Positions 1-11,883 of a stretch of 64,000 nucleotides of DNA are shown piece after piece. Both the position numbers and the translations under genes were made by a program. Within the stretch, counting starts at the first letter, position 1. Each line of letters begins with the position of its first letter. Where the stretch lies: positions 9,439,501 to 9,503,500 of the forward strand of contig WPIO01000005.1 of the NCBI GenBank assembly GCA_009760855.2, read 5' to 3'. Source of the stretch: Cristatella mucedo (taxonomy: Eukaryota; Bryozoa; Phylactolaemata; Cristatellidae). The notes under the pieces are model-generated. The model made no database searches and was not told the origin of the DNA. It worked only from the letters and a program-made list of their open reading frames with translations.

Positions 1-749
1 AATTTCACGGCTTAGCTGCTGAGCTGAGAAAGGGGGGTTGCAGGAGAACTGAAAAGCAAAGAGACATCGGTGGAACCTTCTTTGAATACTCTCTACATTC
101 TTAATCTCTTTAAATGCAAATACATTTCCAATAATCTCCTGTAATGCATGTACGCATAATGTTTGGCCGCTGTGCATACAGATAGAGTTTCAGCGGATTA
201 CATTCATCAACAATAGAGAAAGTGTTTTCTTGGAGCTGACTGGATTTTTCTTACTTTTTCGCTAGTCAATTGCCACTCTACCGTATTGGGCATTTCGAGG
301 GCACGTCTTTTCGCTCCGAGTCACGTGGCAAGGCGATCGGTTGACCCCCAGCGATGCCACGTGGTACTATGCAACTGGCTCTACCTCATTTTGAAAAAGG
401 CCGATTCTCTGCCGCTTGTTCTCGTCGTCGGCTGGCGCTCGGTTTTCGTCTGCTTCTAATTAGCAGCCTCGTCCAAGCACCTCAGTCAGGCACGTCAGTC
501 AGGTGCCTCATTCAGGCACGCCAGCCTGGCATGTCGCAAAAGCATATTCAACGGGCAGTAGCAGCCCAGGGTGCCTGTGAGCTTTCCGTTCGCCCGCTGA
601 CGTGTTTTGTTATTTGTTTCAGCCTGCTTAGCTCGCGTGTCAGTGAAAGAGTTCACTTCGTGCTGGCAGCCGTTGGTATCAGTAATCGATGGTTGTGAGT
701 TTCTTCATGTTTGCTCAACAAGGCTGACCTGAGCAGCATACTTAGTTGC
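1..749. other. No recognisable gene
   Basis: Mixed-composition sequence. Open frames here are short, have no family signature, and are not supported as genes. I see no RNA gene or clear repeat in it. Confidence 0.5.
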
Positions 750-885
750 TTCTGCTTGCTTGATGCCGTAATTGACACTAAGCCCAGGAGTATCGATTCT
801 CTTCCATGGAGTTTTAAAGTGCCTGGATAGAGAGCGAGTTCTCTTAGGGCGCTATACAAACAAACTATTATTATCCCCTATTCAA
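750..885 (+). repeat. 3' end of a LINE (family C)
   Basis: The end of this stretch, with the words for 'ttctcttagggcgctatacaa' followed by an ATT-rich tail, recurs almost identically near 53110-53140. It is the 3' tail of a CR1/L2-like LINE. Only the last hundred or so bases are recognisable; the exact 5' limit is uncertain. Confidence 0.45.
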
Positions 886-1070
886 GGCGGAAACATCACA
901 AGATGCGAAATTAGTCGATGTGCAATTACTCAGCAGTGCAGTGAAAACAGTGGACACGTAGCAAATAAAAAATAGCTGTGAGCTGCAACATTGCAAATGA
1001 CAGGGACCTCGTCAGTCCTCATTCGTTGCTGGGTTACCCGAATACTCGGCTACTTGTCTATTAAAAATAA

Positions 1071-1243
1071 AAAAAAATCCTAGCTGTTTAAAAAGCCTCT
1101 TTTTGTATAGCTACAGAAGAGCCTTGACGGCTATCACCACCGCTTGCAGTGGCGATAAAGGATCGCCCACCGCTGGAATCGAACCCACGACCTCGGGACC
1201 GAGGTCATGAAAGCAACCGCCTTACAGGTACAATGGTGGGCCA
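1071..1243 (-). repeat. tRNA-derived SINE
   Basis: Read on the minus strand it has a Pol III B box (GGTTCGATTCC type), an A-box-like stretch near its 5' end, a middle part with a 'gccactgcaagcggtggtgatagcc' type hairpin, and a T-rich 3' tail. Close copies occur at 2855-3040, 43620-43790, 54862-55020 and 62154-62332, which establishes it as a dispersed family. Confidence 0.8.
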
Positions 1244-2107
1244 CCAAGGTCAAGTCATATTTCATCGCGTAAAACTTCATGGATTCCATGCCTTGAATTC
1301 GTATGTAGCTGGCAAACGCCGGATAAGCAGCTGTTTGCTGCCATACCACTGCATGCCTGATGAGGATTCGTTATGCCGCTACCGTATATTGCAGAACCAA
1401 ACTTGCACCCATGCAATTTCCTCTTGCGTTTTCTGTTGGTGTTTTGGCTTCCGGTGCTGCAATTTCATTAGGAGGTGTGAAAAACCTACGTACATATTTG
1501 ATCCATTCATGTTGTATATCCCCATGAAAGGAAAATTTAGAACGAGTACGCAATCTTTGAGTGGGGTAAGTCAACGACGTTACCAAAAAGGCGCAAAAAA
1601 TATTGCAATGAATAACTAGTCCGTGCTTGGGTCTGCAAACTGCTGCTCTTTTTATGCGCTACGGGAGCCTTGGCTCAATGATCCATGTCGACGCCAGTGA
1701 AAGTGCAGGTCGTCGCAGAGATTTTTTTTAAAGGATAGGTAGCTTAGGGTAAAATGTTTCTTGTGGTATCATATATTAGACGCGCTGGACCTTGATTTGA
1801 CATAGTTATCCGATGTCAAGATGAAATAGTTTCTGCTGACAGATTAGAGCATCCATTACCACGCATTTACAATTTTTTGGATAACTGACATATTAATTCA
1901 CTTTTTCAGTCAATCGGACGAAAAAGAGGTGTTCCAGTCGAGATTAGCCCAGCATTTCTGCCAACTTTCACGCTTCCCGACGGATGAATTTGCTAGCGAG
2001 GAAGACATGCCGAGACAGCCACGATGGAGTCTAGTCTGCAAGCGGAGTATTTAAGGGACACATCCGTTAAGTTTGCGGCCATGCTTCTACTGCTGCACCG
2101 ATCGGGC
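1244..2107. other. No recognisable gene
   Basis: AT-leaning sequence without a frame that resembles a known family. Nothing supportable seen. Confidence 0.45.
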
Positions 2108-2462
2108 ATCTCTTTCTAGGCACTTTACATTTTCGCCAAAGGGAAACGCGATTGAATGCTGAGTAATATCGTGCTTGATAAACATCAATAGCATGGTTAG
2201 GGGTGATATGCACAGGGTCTGCATGCAAGTGTGATTAGTGGCAGCATGCAACAGTGCCAGCACTCATAAGCACATAAAGGACGAATCACAGGGACCCACT
2301 AAATAATGTCATAAATGGGTGCATTTTTAATTTCTTTTTAAATGTGGTCAAGTCAAGTGAACTTGTGCCGCAAGTCGGGAGTGAGTATGTGGCTTTTGGA
2401 GCATACGAACTAAATAGAGGCACAGTCTCCATATGATTTGAGGTTTGTATGAGGTATAGATA
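2108..2462 (-). repeat. LINE family B, 3' part, interrupted
   Basis: The minus strand matches the 3' coding end and untranslated tail of the LINE at 46505-48060. The match stops near 2462 and resumes near 3078 in the correct order, so the intervening LINE A and SINE sequence was inserted into, or recombined with, this copy. Confidence 0.75.
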
Positions 2463-2853
2463 AACATATTGACGTCTTTGGAAAATAAATTAGCTGTTCC
2501 ATTCCTCCGCTTAAAGACCGGCGGAACAGAAGCTTTTGCTCTGCAGGTCCTAGACTGTGGAGCTCACTTCCACGAGTGTTATGCAACGACAACTACTCTC
2601 CTACTGCCGACTATGGCACATCCTTTCGAGCCGTTTCGAGCTTCTACTTTCATGTTACTCACTACCTTAACTGCTCTCCCGACTCTGCTACGCTTCTCAC
2701 TTCTCTTTGTTGCGAGCGATGAAGTCCGTTAGCTATCGAATGCGTACCGAAAGCCACCTAGGCTGTGAGTGCGCTATACAAAACACTCCAGCGTAACACC
2801 CACATTGTCTTTGCGGCATTATGGACTTGCAGATGGAGATACATTACATTAAA
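2463..2853 (+). repeat. LINE family A, 3' fragment
   Basis: The translation matches the C-terminal end of the reverse transcriptase protein at 22498-24000, followed by the family's 3' tail ending in a TACATTA-type repeat. The copy is 5'-truncated and carries frameshifts. It lies inside a family B LINE. Confidence 0.75.
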
Positions 2854-2854
2854 A

Positions 2855-3040
2855 ATCCGTAATGGCTCACTAGGTAAGATGGTTGCTTTTCACTACCTCG
2901 GCCCCGAGGTTGCGGTTCGAATCCTGCGGTGGGGCGATCCTTTATCGCCACTGCAAGCAGTGGTGATAGCCGTTAAGGCTCTTGTGTCGCTATACAAAAA
3001 GAGGCTGTTAAATCAGCTAGTATTCATTTTTTATTTATTT
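2855..3040 (+). repeat. tRNA-derived SINE
   Basis: Same family as at 1071-1243, plus strand, with B box GGTTCGAATCC near 2915 and a T-rich tail near 3030. It abuts the 3' end of the LINE A fragment, consistent with insertion at or close to that LINE's tail. Confidence 0.8.
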
Positions 3041-3077
3041 ATTTAAAAATAGGATACAAACGCACCTGTTCCGTGCA

Positions 3078-3975
3078 GTTAGTTTCCGAAAAGAGGGTGG
3101 TACGATGCCTGGCCTGTTGGGGGTGGATCAGATAGGTAGGCTGGAGTTAAAGAATGAAGGGACCTAAGAGAGAGAGCGACAAAACCTTGAAATCGATTCG
3201 TTGCTTGACTAGTAGCTAGTGCGGGTCGGCGAGAAGTGGTGTGATGTGGCAACTGCCACGCTCACGACAGACAAGCATAGCTGCGGAGTTTTGCACCAGC
3301 TGTAAGCGCCTCATTGCACATGCCAGTAGACCAGCAAGCAGAGAGTTACAGAAGTCAAGACGGGATGTCACATATACATGGACCAACTTAGACGTGGTAT
3401 CCCTGTCTAAACAAGCCCGAATTTTAGCAATGTTATGTAGCTGGAAGTAGGCAGACTTGACTATGCAGCTAATATGGTCGTCTAACGAGAGGCAGAAAGC
3501 AACGAAAAAACGAAAAGCAAAAAGGTTTTTCTGCTTCTTCTAACAAAAACATTGCCGCCAGAGCACAGCTGAGCACTGTCCCGTCCCTAGGCCACATCCA
3601 CCAGCTATTCAACCTTGAGTTAGTGGAGGACACTACCGCTCTGCCTGCACTGGCCTAGTGCTTGTTGGCGTGCCCAGCGATCTAAGAATCATGCACACAC
3701 AGAGAAACGCAAACCACAATAGTATCAAAAGCTGCCGAACGATCGAGCAAAACAAGCAGAGAAACTCTACCCATGTCTGCATTCCTAAGTAGGTCGTTGT
3801 ACACTCGAAGCAATTCTGACTCTGTGGAGTGATTAGCTCTAAAGCTGGACTGGAACTTATTAGCAAGGTTTGAAGTATCAATATATGAGTTCAGCTGGTC
3901 TGCCTCGACTCTTTCCAGCGTCTTTGATAGGAATGATAGATGGAAGACTGGGCGGTAGTTGCTCAAGCTCTCTTG
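3078..3975 (-). repeat. LINE family B, reverse transcriptase remnants
   Basis: Continuation of the copy that starts at 2108. 3078-3490 matches the post-RT domain and 3640-3975 matches the start of the reverse transcriptase domain of the LINE at 46505-48060. The RT core between them is lost and the frames are broken, so it is an inactive remnant. Confidence 0.7.
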
Positions 3976-4061
3976 GTCTAGTGTCGCTTTCTTGAGTTGT
4001 GTAACGCTAAGACTGTTTTTCGCTACGTATAGTATAGTCTGACGTCACTACTCACTTGCCT

Positions 4062-4345
4062 TCTGTACGATGCAGGCTACTGAGAAACGAAATAGTAATT
4101 GGGGATGCGCTTGTGGCATGTCCAAATTACCTGACTGTCCTTGAGAAGCACGCTCTCTCTGTATGAATGTAAAATTACCAGGCGGAGGTCGAGCATTCGT
4201 ACTAGACCTGCGGTTGTAAAACCAGTCTTGACGAGATGTCCCAAGTGTGTGCAATAGCCTGGGTGTGGTGACCTTGTCTAAGGGCGCACAAATGCTTTGC
4301 AATGTGAAACAACTGAAGGTAAGCAGCCTTGACTGCGGAACATAT
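4062..4345 (-). repeat. Diverged LINE fragment related to family B
   Basis: On the minus strand the order of words (about 4230-4340) follows the RT thumb region of the family B LINE but with many differences. It is probably an older relative. No intact frame. Confidence 0.5.
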
Positions 4346-4938
4346 GCTAGGAGAAGTCAAAAAAAATTTAATAATTAACAAATAATTTGAGCATAGGATT
4401 ACTTGGACCAACAATGCGCAGCAGCTTTGCACACATTTCTACCTACTTTCCCACTAAGGCGGCTCCACCTGTATTTTCACTCCATCTTAGACTCGCGCAC
4501 GTCCATCAGACCTCGCGGATATCGCATTGAATGTGTGACGGTGGGTGGTTGCTTGAACTCCAGCCACCTCTGCTTGACCCGCTCTGCACAGCCACACCCG
4601 AGCGTTGCGTGTGCCGCCGAATCAGCTTCCCCGGATGCCCGCGAAGCGCGTTGCGCGTGCCGCCAAGCGTGAACGAAACACATACGACGTCTGGCGTACG
4701 ACAAGGCGCCAGTTGGCAGCAGGCTATTCAGCGGGTTTTTGGCCGAGAGCAGCAGACCCACTTTTGGGTACGCACATAAGCTCACCAGCCAGCGTGGGCG
4801 CCGCAACGGACTGGTTCCTCGTTTCTTCACGAAATGGCATCCATCAGAGCCGTCTTTTGCTGTGCACGACTGCTCGCACAAATTTAACAGTGGGCCTGTT
4901 ATTAGCGCGTTAGACGCAATCGTGCGTGTCTACCTGAC
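4346..4938. other. GC-richer stretch without a recognised gene
   Basis: Several overlapping open frames on both strands exist here, but they look like chance frames of GC-rich DNA: they conflict with one another and show no family motif. Confidence 0.4.
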
Positions 4939-5868
<930 letters not shown>

Positions 5869-5992
5869 TGATGATGGGAATTTTCCTTTTTAAGACATCG
5901 TAAAATTTTTCTCCAACCTTGGTTCCACCTTCGGTTGTCAAAAAATTTCCCGATATTGCAAAAGGAAAAATTCTATCATCACTAACTCAATC
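5869..5992 (+). repeat. Left terminal inverted repeat, palindromic
   Basis: About 124 bp that recur in reverse orientation at the right end. The first 110 bases are themselves an imperfect palindrome: the outer arm (about 5869-5920) is nearly complementary to about 5930-5980, around a short loop. The shared sequence runs about 12 bases past the palindrome, to the word ACTAACTCAATC, which argues for a true terminal repeat and not two separate hairpin transposons. Confidence 0.8.
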
Positions 5993-6020
5993 ATTTATTA
6001 ATTAGCATAAATATTTTTAC

Positions 6021-6032
6021 TTTATATAGCAA
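6021..6032 (+). promoter_or_regulatory. Start-proximal TATATAG motif before polB
   Basis: TTTATATAGCAA directly precedes the presumed polymerase start at 6033. The same type of motif precedes most genes of the element. Confidence 0.55.
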
Positions 6033-9000
6033 ATGTCTTCTCGTTTAAGTCAAAGAAAAATTCTTTCCCTTTCGAGTCTAGAAGGTTAATGAACATTGAT
6101 TTTAAATCAAGTAGAAAATACGTTGGAAAAAAGGAAGACTTAACAAATTTGGTTTCATAGAACCTGTTTTTTCTGCTAGTGGAAATACTTTAACTTTTTC
6201 TTATGAAACAAAAAGAACATATGCAGACTTTGAGTCGCTTAAAGAGCTTCTTTGATATAAAACAAAGGAATTACTTAACAGAGTTAGAAGATCATGGAGA
6301 TTTATTAGAGTACACTTTAAAATATCATTCGACATGAGAATGTTTGATAATGGAGACATAGAAAGAAAAGGAGCACAATCTAAATCAATGTTAACAATGG
6401 ATAGTGAATCAACAAACTCAATCTATGAAAAAGCAATGCTTTCGTTAGGAACTAATTCTGAGATGTTAGTAGAAAGAAATTTTGGATCTGGATGGCTATT
6501 TATTGGTTATCATTCATTTTCTGTTATTATTTCTAAATACATACCTCTACGTGGTGGTACATACATTGAAACGCCTGAATATCTTGTTAAGAAAAAGTGT
6601 ATAATTAATTTAAAAAATCTTAATGATGAGTTTTGTGCTCTGTGGTGTGTTTTAAGATCTCTAAATCCAGTAGAAAGAAATAAGTGGAAAATAAACGACT
6701 TGAAAAACTATACTATTAGTTAATAACTACTCTCATCTTCTTAATGAAATTGAATGGCCTTTAATGGTTAAAGACATTGATAAATTAGAGAAAGCAATAA
6801 ACGTTAGTATAAATGTCTACTCATGTGGGTATACAGAATCAAGAGTCATTACTCCACTTTTCGCCGACCTGCACTGGCTACCAGTCAAGCAACGGATTGA
6901 CTTCTAGGTTTTGTCGCTCACTTTTAGGTCCATTCATTCTTTGGCTCCAGCCTATCTCTCCGACATACTCCCCCATCAGGCCAAGCATCATGACACCCGC
7001 TTTTCGGAATCCAACAGTCTAGAAATACCTCGTACAAACCTTAAATCCTTTGGAGACCGTGCATTTAGTTCGTATGCTCCCAAAGCCTGGAACTCCCTCC
7101 CAACCTGCGTCAGAACATCCCATGACCTGACCACATTTAAAAAGAACTTAAAAACACACCTATTTAGGACAGCATTTAGTGGGTTCCTGTGATTCGTCCT
7201 TGATGTGCTTATTTGTGCTGACACTGTGCATGCTGCCACTAACCACATTTGCATGCTGACCCTGTGCATGTCAACCCTAACCATGTTATTCATTTTGTTT
7301 GTTTTTCAAGCATGATTTTACTTACCATTTAATTGCATTTCTCTTTGCAGCATATGTAAAGCGCATAGAAAGAGATTAAGTTCTCTGAAGGAGCTTTATC
7401 AAGTACAATATTATTAATACATTATTATTAAGAGTTTCACCTTTAAGAGTTGTAAACAAATCAGATGAGAAAAAAGATCGACATGTAAATCTTTTACTAG
7501 TTGTTAAAGGTAAAAAAGAACATTATATGTTGATTAGTAATTTTAATTCATTAGACCATGTAGACCAACATTCATGTAGACCAACAAACTCTGGAGGAAG
7601 ACAGTATTATTGTCATAGATGCTTAAATAGATTCTTTGATAAAAAAAAAGTAACTGAACATTTAGAACTGTGTGAAAGTATGAACTCTGGAAACACTGTT
7701 TATTTAATGCCACATGGTGATAGCAAGTTTATTAAGTTTGATTCTTTCAAGCATCTTAATACATGCCCATATGTTTGTTATGCTGATTTTGAATGTGTAA
7801 TTGAAAAACAAGAAAATTCTTCAACACACCCCCATGTTCAGCTGCTTTTATCATCATTGATTGGAAGGGGGGAGTTTTTGATAAGTTTATAAATGTTGGG
7901 TCTGATTGTGTGGTTAAGTTTTTACGAAGATTATTTGAATTATCAGATTTCTTGAAAAGCACATTGATTGAACATAATTCAGAAAGTAAAATGGATGAGT
8001 TAACTGAAAGTGAATTTGATGAACATGAAAATGCTTTATTCTGTTGGATGTGTAAAGAGCTATTCAATTAAAAAAACAGTGATATGAGAAAAGTTCACGA
8101 CCACTGTCATCTAAAAAATAACTATAGAGGCCCTGCTCATCATATCTGCAACTTAAAAGCTGGAATTAACTTTAAAAGATGGCAAATTTTAGTTCCATTT
8201 CACAACTTTAGAGGATATGACTCACACATAATTGTTAAAGCGCTTGAAAAAACTTTAGTGTTGAAGCACAACCAATAGCAAATAATCTTGAGAAGTATAC
8301 GATGTTAAGGGTTAATAATATTGTTTTTAAGGATAGCGCTCAATTTATGCTTGGTTAATTAAACTTCATTGCATCAACAATGGGTAAAACGATTGATTGT
8401 TTCCCAATTTCTAACACAGTTTTAAGTGAACTTTATCCGAATAAAAACCTTAATATGCTAGCAAATAAAGGAGAATATCCTTATGAGTTCATGGATTTGT
8501 TTGAAAAGTTTTTCACTTCATCTCTTCCAAGTAAAGATGATTTTTACTCATCTGTTTACATGACTGGTATATCTGATGAAAGTTATAAAAAAGCAAATGG
8601 TGTTTGGAAAGAGTTTGATTGTAAAAATATGTTAGAGTATCATAATTTATATCTTCAAACAGACGTCTTATTACTCGCTGATTGCTTCAAAAGTTTTAGA
8701 AAAGGATTGATATCAAAACTAAAACTAGATCCTGCAAACTTTGTAGCAACACCAAACTTCTCATGGAATGCAGTATTCTGGTTTTAGGAGTAAAGATTGA
8801 GTTGTTGACTGATAAAGAGAATAATGATATGTTTAAAAAATCTATTCGTGGAGGAATATGTCAGGTTAATAGTAGACTTGTTAAAGCAAATAATCCATTA
8901 GTTCCTGATTATGATAAGGATAAACCAATAACATGGTTAACTTACCAAGACGCAACAAGTCTTTATCCTTCTGCAATGATGGAACTTCTTCCACAAGGAA

Positions 9001-10165
9001 ACACTGTTGAAATTTCAAATGAAGGATGGAATATTAATAGTATTCTCAAGTTAGAAGACGAATCAGATACCGGTTACTTCTTTGTTGTTGATATTGAATA
9101 CGATCCAAAAACTAAAGAATATTACCATGACTTACACAACGAATATCCATTATGTGCTTCTAATAGAGTTGTTCATAGTAGTGAATATTCAAATTTTTAA
9201 AATAAGTTCAAAACAGGAGCAAGTAATATTCCTAAGTTAATGTGTGACTTTAAACCAAAAAAGGATTATCTTCTCCATTATAGATATTTAAAATTCTCTT
9301 TGTCACATGGAATGGTTTGTGATGTAAAGAAAGTTTTTAAGTTTAATCAATCTAGATGGCTTAAACCTTATATTGAAATGTGTGCTGAAATGAAAGCATT
9401 AATTTCAAGTAAAAAGTTTTTAAGAAACCTTTGGAAACTTATAATGAATTTATTTTATGGTAAAACCTGTGAAGATGTTGAAAAAAGAGTTGAGACTTAT
9501 TTAGTTAGCATCATTGATGAAGCAGGAAAAAAGAAATTCAATATACGAATAAGAGACCCAAATATGATTAACTTTAGAGACTTTGGAAAATCGTTGAAAA
9601 TATTTCAAATTAATCAATCGAAAACAAGATTCCATAAACCAATATTTATCGGTAGCGCAATTCCTGATTTATCAAAGTTACATATGCAAAAGTTTTATTA
9701 TGATGTTGTAAAACAGAAATATGGAAATAAGGTTAGTTTAATCTATAATGACACTGACTCTTTAATTATGAATATTGAAACACCTAACTTTTACGATGAT
9801 ATGAAAGCAATGCCTGATTATTTCGATGTTGATACAATTGGTAAATTTAAGGATGAGGCAAAAGGAAAAGTAATTTCAGAAGTGTGTGCTTTAAGACCGA
9901 AGTTATACTCTGTAAGTATCGTTGACGCTGAAAGGAGAGCTGCTGCAAAAGGAGTAACAAAAGCAGTTTTAACTAAAGCTATGGGGCATGACACATTTGT
10001 TAGTTGTTTAACTGAAAGTATAGAAATTTTTAAAGGTAAAACAAATGAAAAGCTTTGTTAAAGTCAAACTAGAAAGTTTCATAAAATATCTCAAGATAAA
10101 CACGAACTATTTACTAATGAGTTAGAAAAGTTGCACTATCACCATTTGAATAAAAGCTTCATTGG
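6033..10165 (+). pseudogene. Protein-primed family B DNA polymerase, broken
   Basis: This would have replicated the element's linear DNA. The N-terminal region is at 6150-6835. A cysteine/histidine-rich segment and the start of the 3'-5' exonuclease (DFE, about 7788) follow after the LINE at 6847-7429. A DHCH zinc-like segment lies near 8097. The polymerase motifs are visible: motif A (SLYPS, about 8960), the motif B region with a YGK near 9457 and motif C (DTDS, about 9751). It is a pseudogene: in-frame TGA at 6253 and TAA at 9198 and 10059, plus frame changes around 7880-8080, 8280-8380 and 8770. The C-terminal end is unclear because a LINE A fragment follows. Removing the LINE and one 6-bp target duplication brings the frame back into register at the insertion point. 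Confidence 0.93.
6847..7429 (+). mobile_element. LINE family B, 5'-truncated insertion in polB
   Basis: The translation matches the C-terminal part of the family B LINE and ends with its 3' tail and (ATT)n. It is flanked by AAGAGT at 6841-6846 and 7430-7435, a clean target-site duplication. The insertion is later than the virus and disrupts its polymerase gene. Confidence 0.9.
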
Positions 10166-10201
10166 TTAGATTGCGGTCGTTGTAGTTATGCATACGGTCA
10201 A

Positions 10202-10440
10202 TATGTTATGTTATGTTATGTATCTCCTTCCGTAACTCCACAAAGTCATATGGACCATGTGGGTGTTACGCAGGAGAGTTTTGTATAGCGCACTCACAGC
10301 CTAAGCGGCTTTCGGTACGCATTCGGTACCCGACAGACTTCGTCTCACGCAACAAAGAGAAAGTGGGGAGCATAGCAGAGTTAGGAGAGCAGTTGAGGTA
10401 ATGAGTAGCATAGGAGTAGCAGTTCAGGACCGCTGAAAAA
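10202..10440 (-). mobile_element. LINE family A, 3' fragment
   Basis: The minus strand matches the last 240 or so bases of the LINE at 22498-24000, ending in a (TTATG)n-like tail at 10202-10220. The insertion separates the end of the polymerase gene from the next viral gene. Confidence 0.8.
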
Positions 10441-10484
10441 AAGTGGTGGAAAATGTATTAAATGTTTTTCTAATACTAGTATAA

Positions 10485-10637
10485 ATGCCTAAACGAAAGA
10501 GTGAAGACAATAAAGAAGTTGTTATAAAGAAAGTAAAATTTACTGATAAAGAAAAAATGGAAGAAGATGAAAAATATGTTGATGTTTTAGAAGAAATGAA
10601 ACTATTCAAAAGTATAGAGAAATTAAAAACATATTAA
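10485..10637 (+). CDS. Small lysine/glutamate-rich viral protein
   Basis: A 50-residue open frame starting at the ATG behind an AT-rich 'agtataa'. Composition is highly charged (Lys, Glu), with a PKRK-type basic N-terminus that could act as a nuclear localisation signal; this is inference. I do not recognise the family. It may be the 5' part of the following acidic frame if a frame change or intron joins them. Confidence 0.45.
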   Translation: MPKRKSEDNKEVVIKKVKFTDKEKMEEDEKYVDVLEEMKLFKSIEKLKTY

Positions 10638-10641
10638 ATAA

Positions 10642-10929
10642 AATAGTTTCATTATTATAGGAAAAGAAAACGAAAATCCAGAGTTTTTAAAAGCTGAAGA
10701 AGACTCTATAGATATAACTATTTCAGATACGGAGTCAATATTAGATACAGAATCAGAATATCCTGATTACATACCCGAATCTAAATCTGAATCCGAATGT
10801 GAATCTGAATCTGAATGCGAATGCGAATGCGAATCTGGATCTGCTGAAGATGACTTCACCTTTTATACAGAAGCTGATGATATACCCCCATTTCGAAGTG
10901 ATTATGTAAATGAAGAAACTGATTTATAA
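10642..10929 (+). CDS. Acidic Ser/Glu/Cys-rich viral protein, no ATG
   Basis: An open frame of about 95 codons, rich in Glu, Ser and Asp, with a Glu-Ser then Glu-Cys dipeptide run at about 10790-10840 made by a degenerate GAATCT/GAATGC repeat. A TATAGGAAA word lies at about 10656-10664 where a start would be expected, but no ATG is present, so the start is lost or the frame continues from upstream. Function unknown; its composition resembles acidic activator or histone-mimic tails, which is only a resemblance. Confidence 0.45.
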   Translation, partial: NSFIIIGKENENPEFLKAEEDSIDITISDTESILDTESEYPDYIPESKSESECESESECECECESGSAEDDFTFYTEADDIPPFRSDYVNEETDL

Positions 10930-10945
10930 AAAAAAATATTTATAC

Positions 10946-10955
10946 TTATATAGAA
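10946..10955 (+). promoter_or_regulatory. Start-proximal TTATATAGAA motif
   Basis: TTATATAGAA abuts the ATG at 10956. It is one of the clearest copies of the element-wide motif. Confidence 0.6.
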
Positions 10956-11225
10956 ATGGACGTATCAAGAATTCTAAGCTGTGAACAATCTAAAGATATG
11001 GCTGTAAAGATCTGTCTTCAAAAACTAAAAGGAAATGATCAGCGAATAATTAGACACTCTCTTGATAAACTCATTCCAGATTTAGATAGTTCGTTTGCTA
11101 GTGTTCTTATAGAAATATGTGAAGCTTCTGATAAGCTAATGGAGTGTAGAGGTAAGATTAATGAAATGCTTGAAGAAGCAGCAAAGAAAAAAAACCCCAA
11201 AAACAAAACAAGGAGTAAAAATTAA
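10956..11225 (+). CDS. Tandem helical family, copy 1
   Basis: An 89-residue intact frame beginning at the ATG behind TTATATAGAA. It shares with the next three genes an N-terminal SRIL motif followed by a cysteine, and a central hydrophobic helix leading into an 'ICE' motif and a Lys/Glu-rich C-terminus. All-helical small protein by composition; family and function not recognised. The four genes lie head to tail with gaps of 5 to 39 bases, each with its own start motif, and arose by local duplication. Confidence 0.7.
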   Translation: MDVSRILSCEQSKDMAVKICLQKLKGNDQRIIRHSLDKLIPDLDSSFASVLIEICEASDKLMECRGKINEMLEEAAKKKNPKNKTRSKN

Positions 11226-11264
11226 TTAATTATATTAAACAATCTTTAAATCTTTTATAAGAAA

Positions 11265-11588
11265 ATGGATGAAAGAATTGAAATAATTTCAAGAATTCTT
11301 CGTTGCGGTCATGCTGAACGATTTGGAAGATCAATTCTTCGTTTTCATAAGGCGGAAAGGTATTGTTCTGATGACGAACTTTTAAAGACTTTTTCTGCGT
11401 TATCCGAATCACAACTTTCTTTTCTTTTACAGATTTGTGAAGAAACTGAAAAAATAGAAAAAAAGAAACGACAATTAGATGGTGATCTTGGCAGAACTGT
11501 AATTGACTTAATTCAAATATATGGGGAAAAGCTATCAAAAAAACTTTCATGGATGTACTGTAAGGATTGCAAACAAAAAATGAATTAA
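11265..11588 (+). CDS. Tandem helical family, copy 2
   Basis: A 107-residue intact frame starting at the ATG behind TTTTATAAGAAA. It contains the family's SRIL-x-C near residue 9 and a LLQICEE core near residue 60. A C-terminal CxxC pair (about residues 98-102) is extra compared with copy 1 and might bind metal with other cysteines. Function unknown. Confidence 0.7.
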   Translation: MDERIEIISRILRCGHAERFGRSILRFHKAERYCSDDELLKTFSALSESQLSFLLQICEETEKIEKKKRQLDGDLGRTVIDLIQIYGEKLSKKLSWMYCKDCKQKMN

Positions 11589-11614
11589 ACAATCTGCAAA
11601 CCTTATATAGGAAG

Positions 11615-11878
11615 ATGTATGAAAAAGTCTCAAGAATTCTTTGTTGTGATGATGCTTTAGGAGTTGCAAGAAAGTTATGTGGTTTTGATCATATTAAAAC
11701 TCCTTTAGATTTTTCTAAGCACATTTTTGCATTAAATGATTCTAAAATTTCTATTCTTTTACAGATTTGTGATGAATGTGAAAAAAATATCGAGGAAGAG
11801 AAAAGATCAAAGGATAGATTTAATAATTTCAATCATATAATGGGGGATTTAAGAGAAAAAGCTAGAAAACTTATATAG
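11615..11878 (+). CDS. Tandem helical family, copy 3
   Basis: An 87-residue intact frame. The start at 11615 is preferred over in-frame codons further upstream because TTATATAGGA ends just before it, as in the sister genes. It has SRIL at residue 6, then a double cysteine, and a SKISILLQICDE core at about residues 44-56 that is nearly identical in copy 4. Function unknown. Confidence 0.7.
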   Translation: MYEKVSRILCCDDALGVARKLCGFDHIKTPLDFSKHIFALNDSKISILLQICDECEKNIEEEKRSKDRFNNFNHIMGDLREKARKLI

Positions 11879-11883
11879 AGAAT

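Noticed and set aside
10790-10840. A CRISPR-like or regulatory repeat
   Set aside because: The repeat is a short degenerate hexanucleotide run within an open frame, with no spacers.
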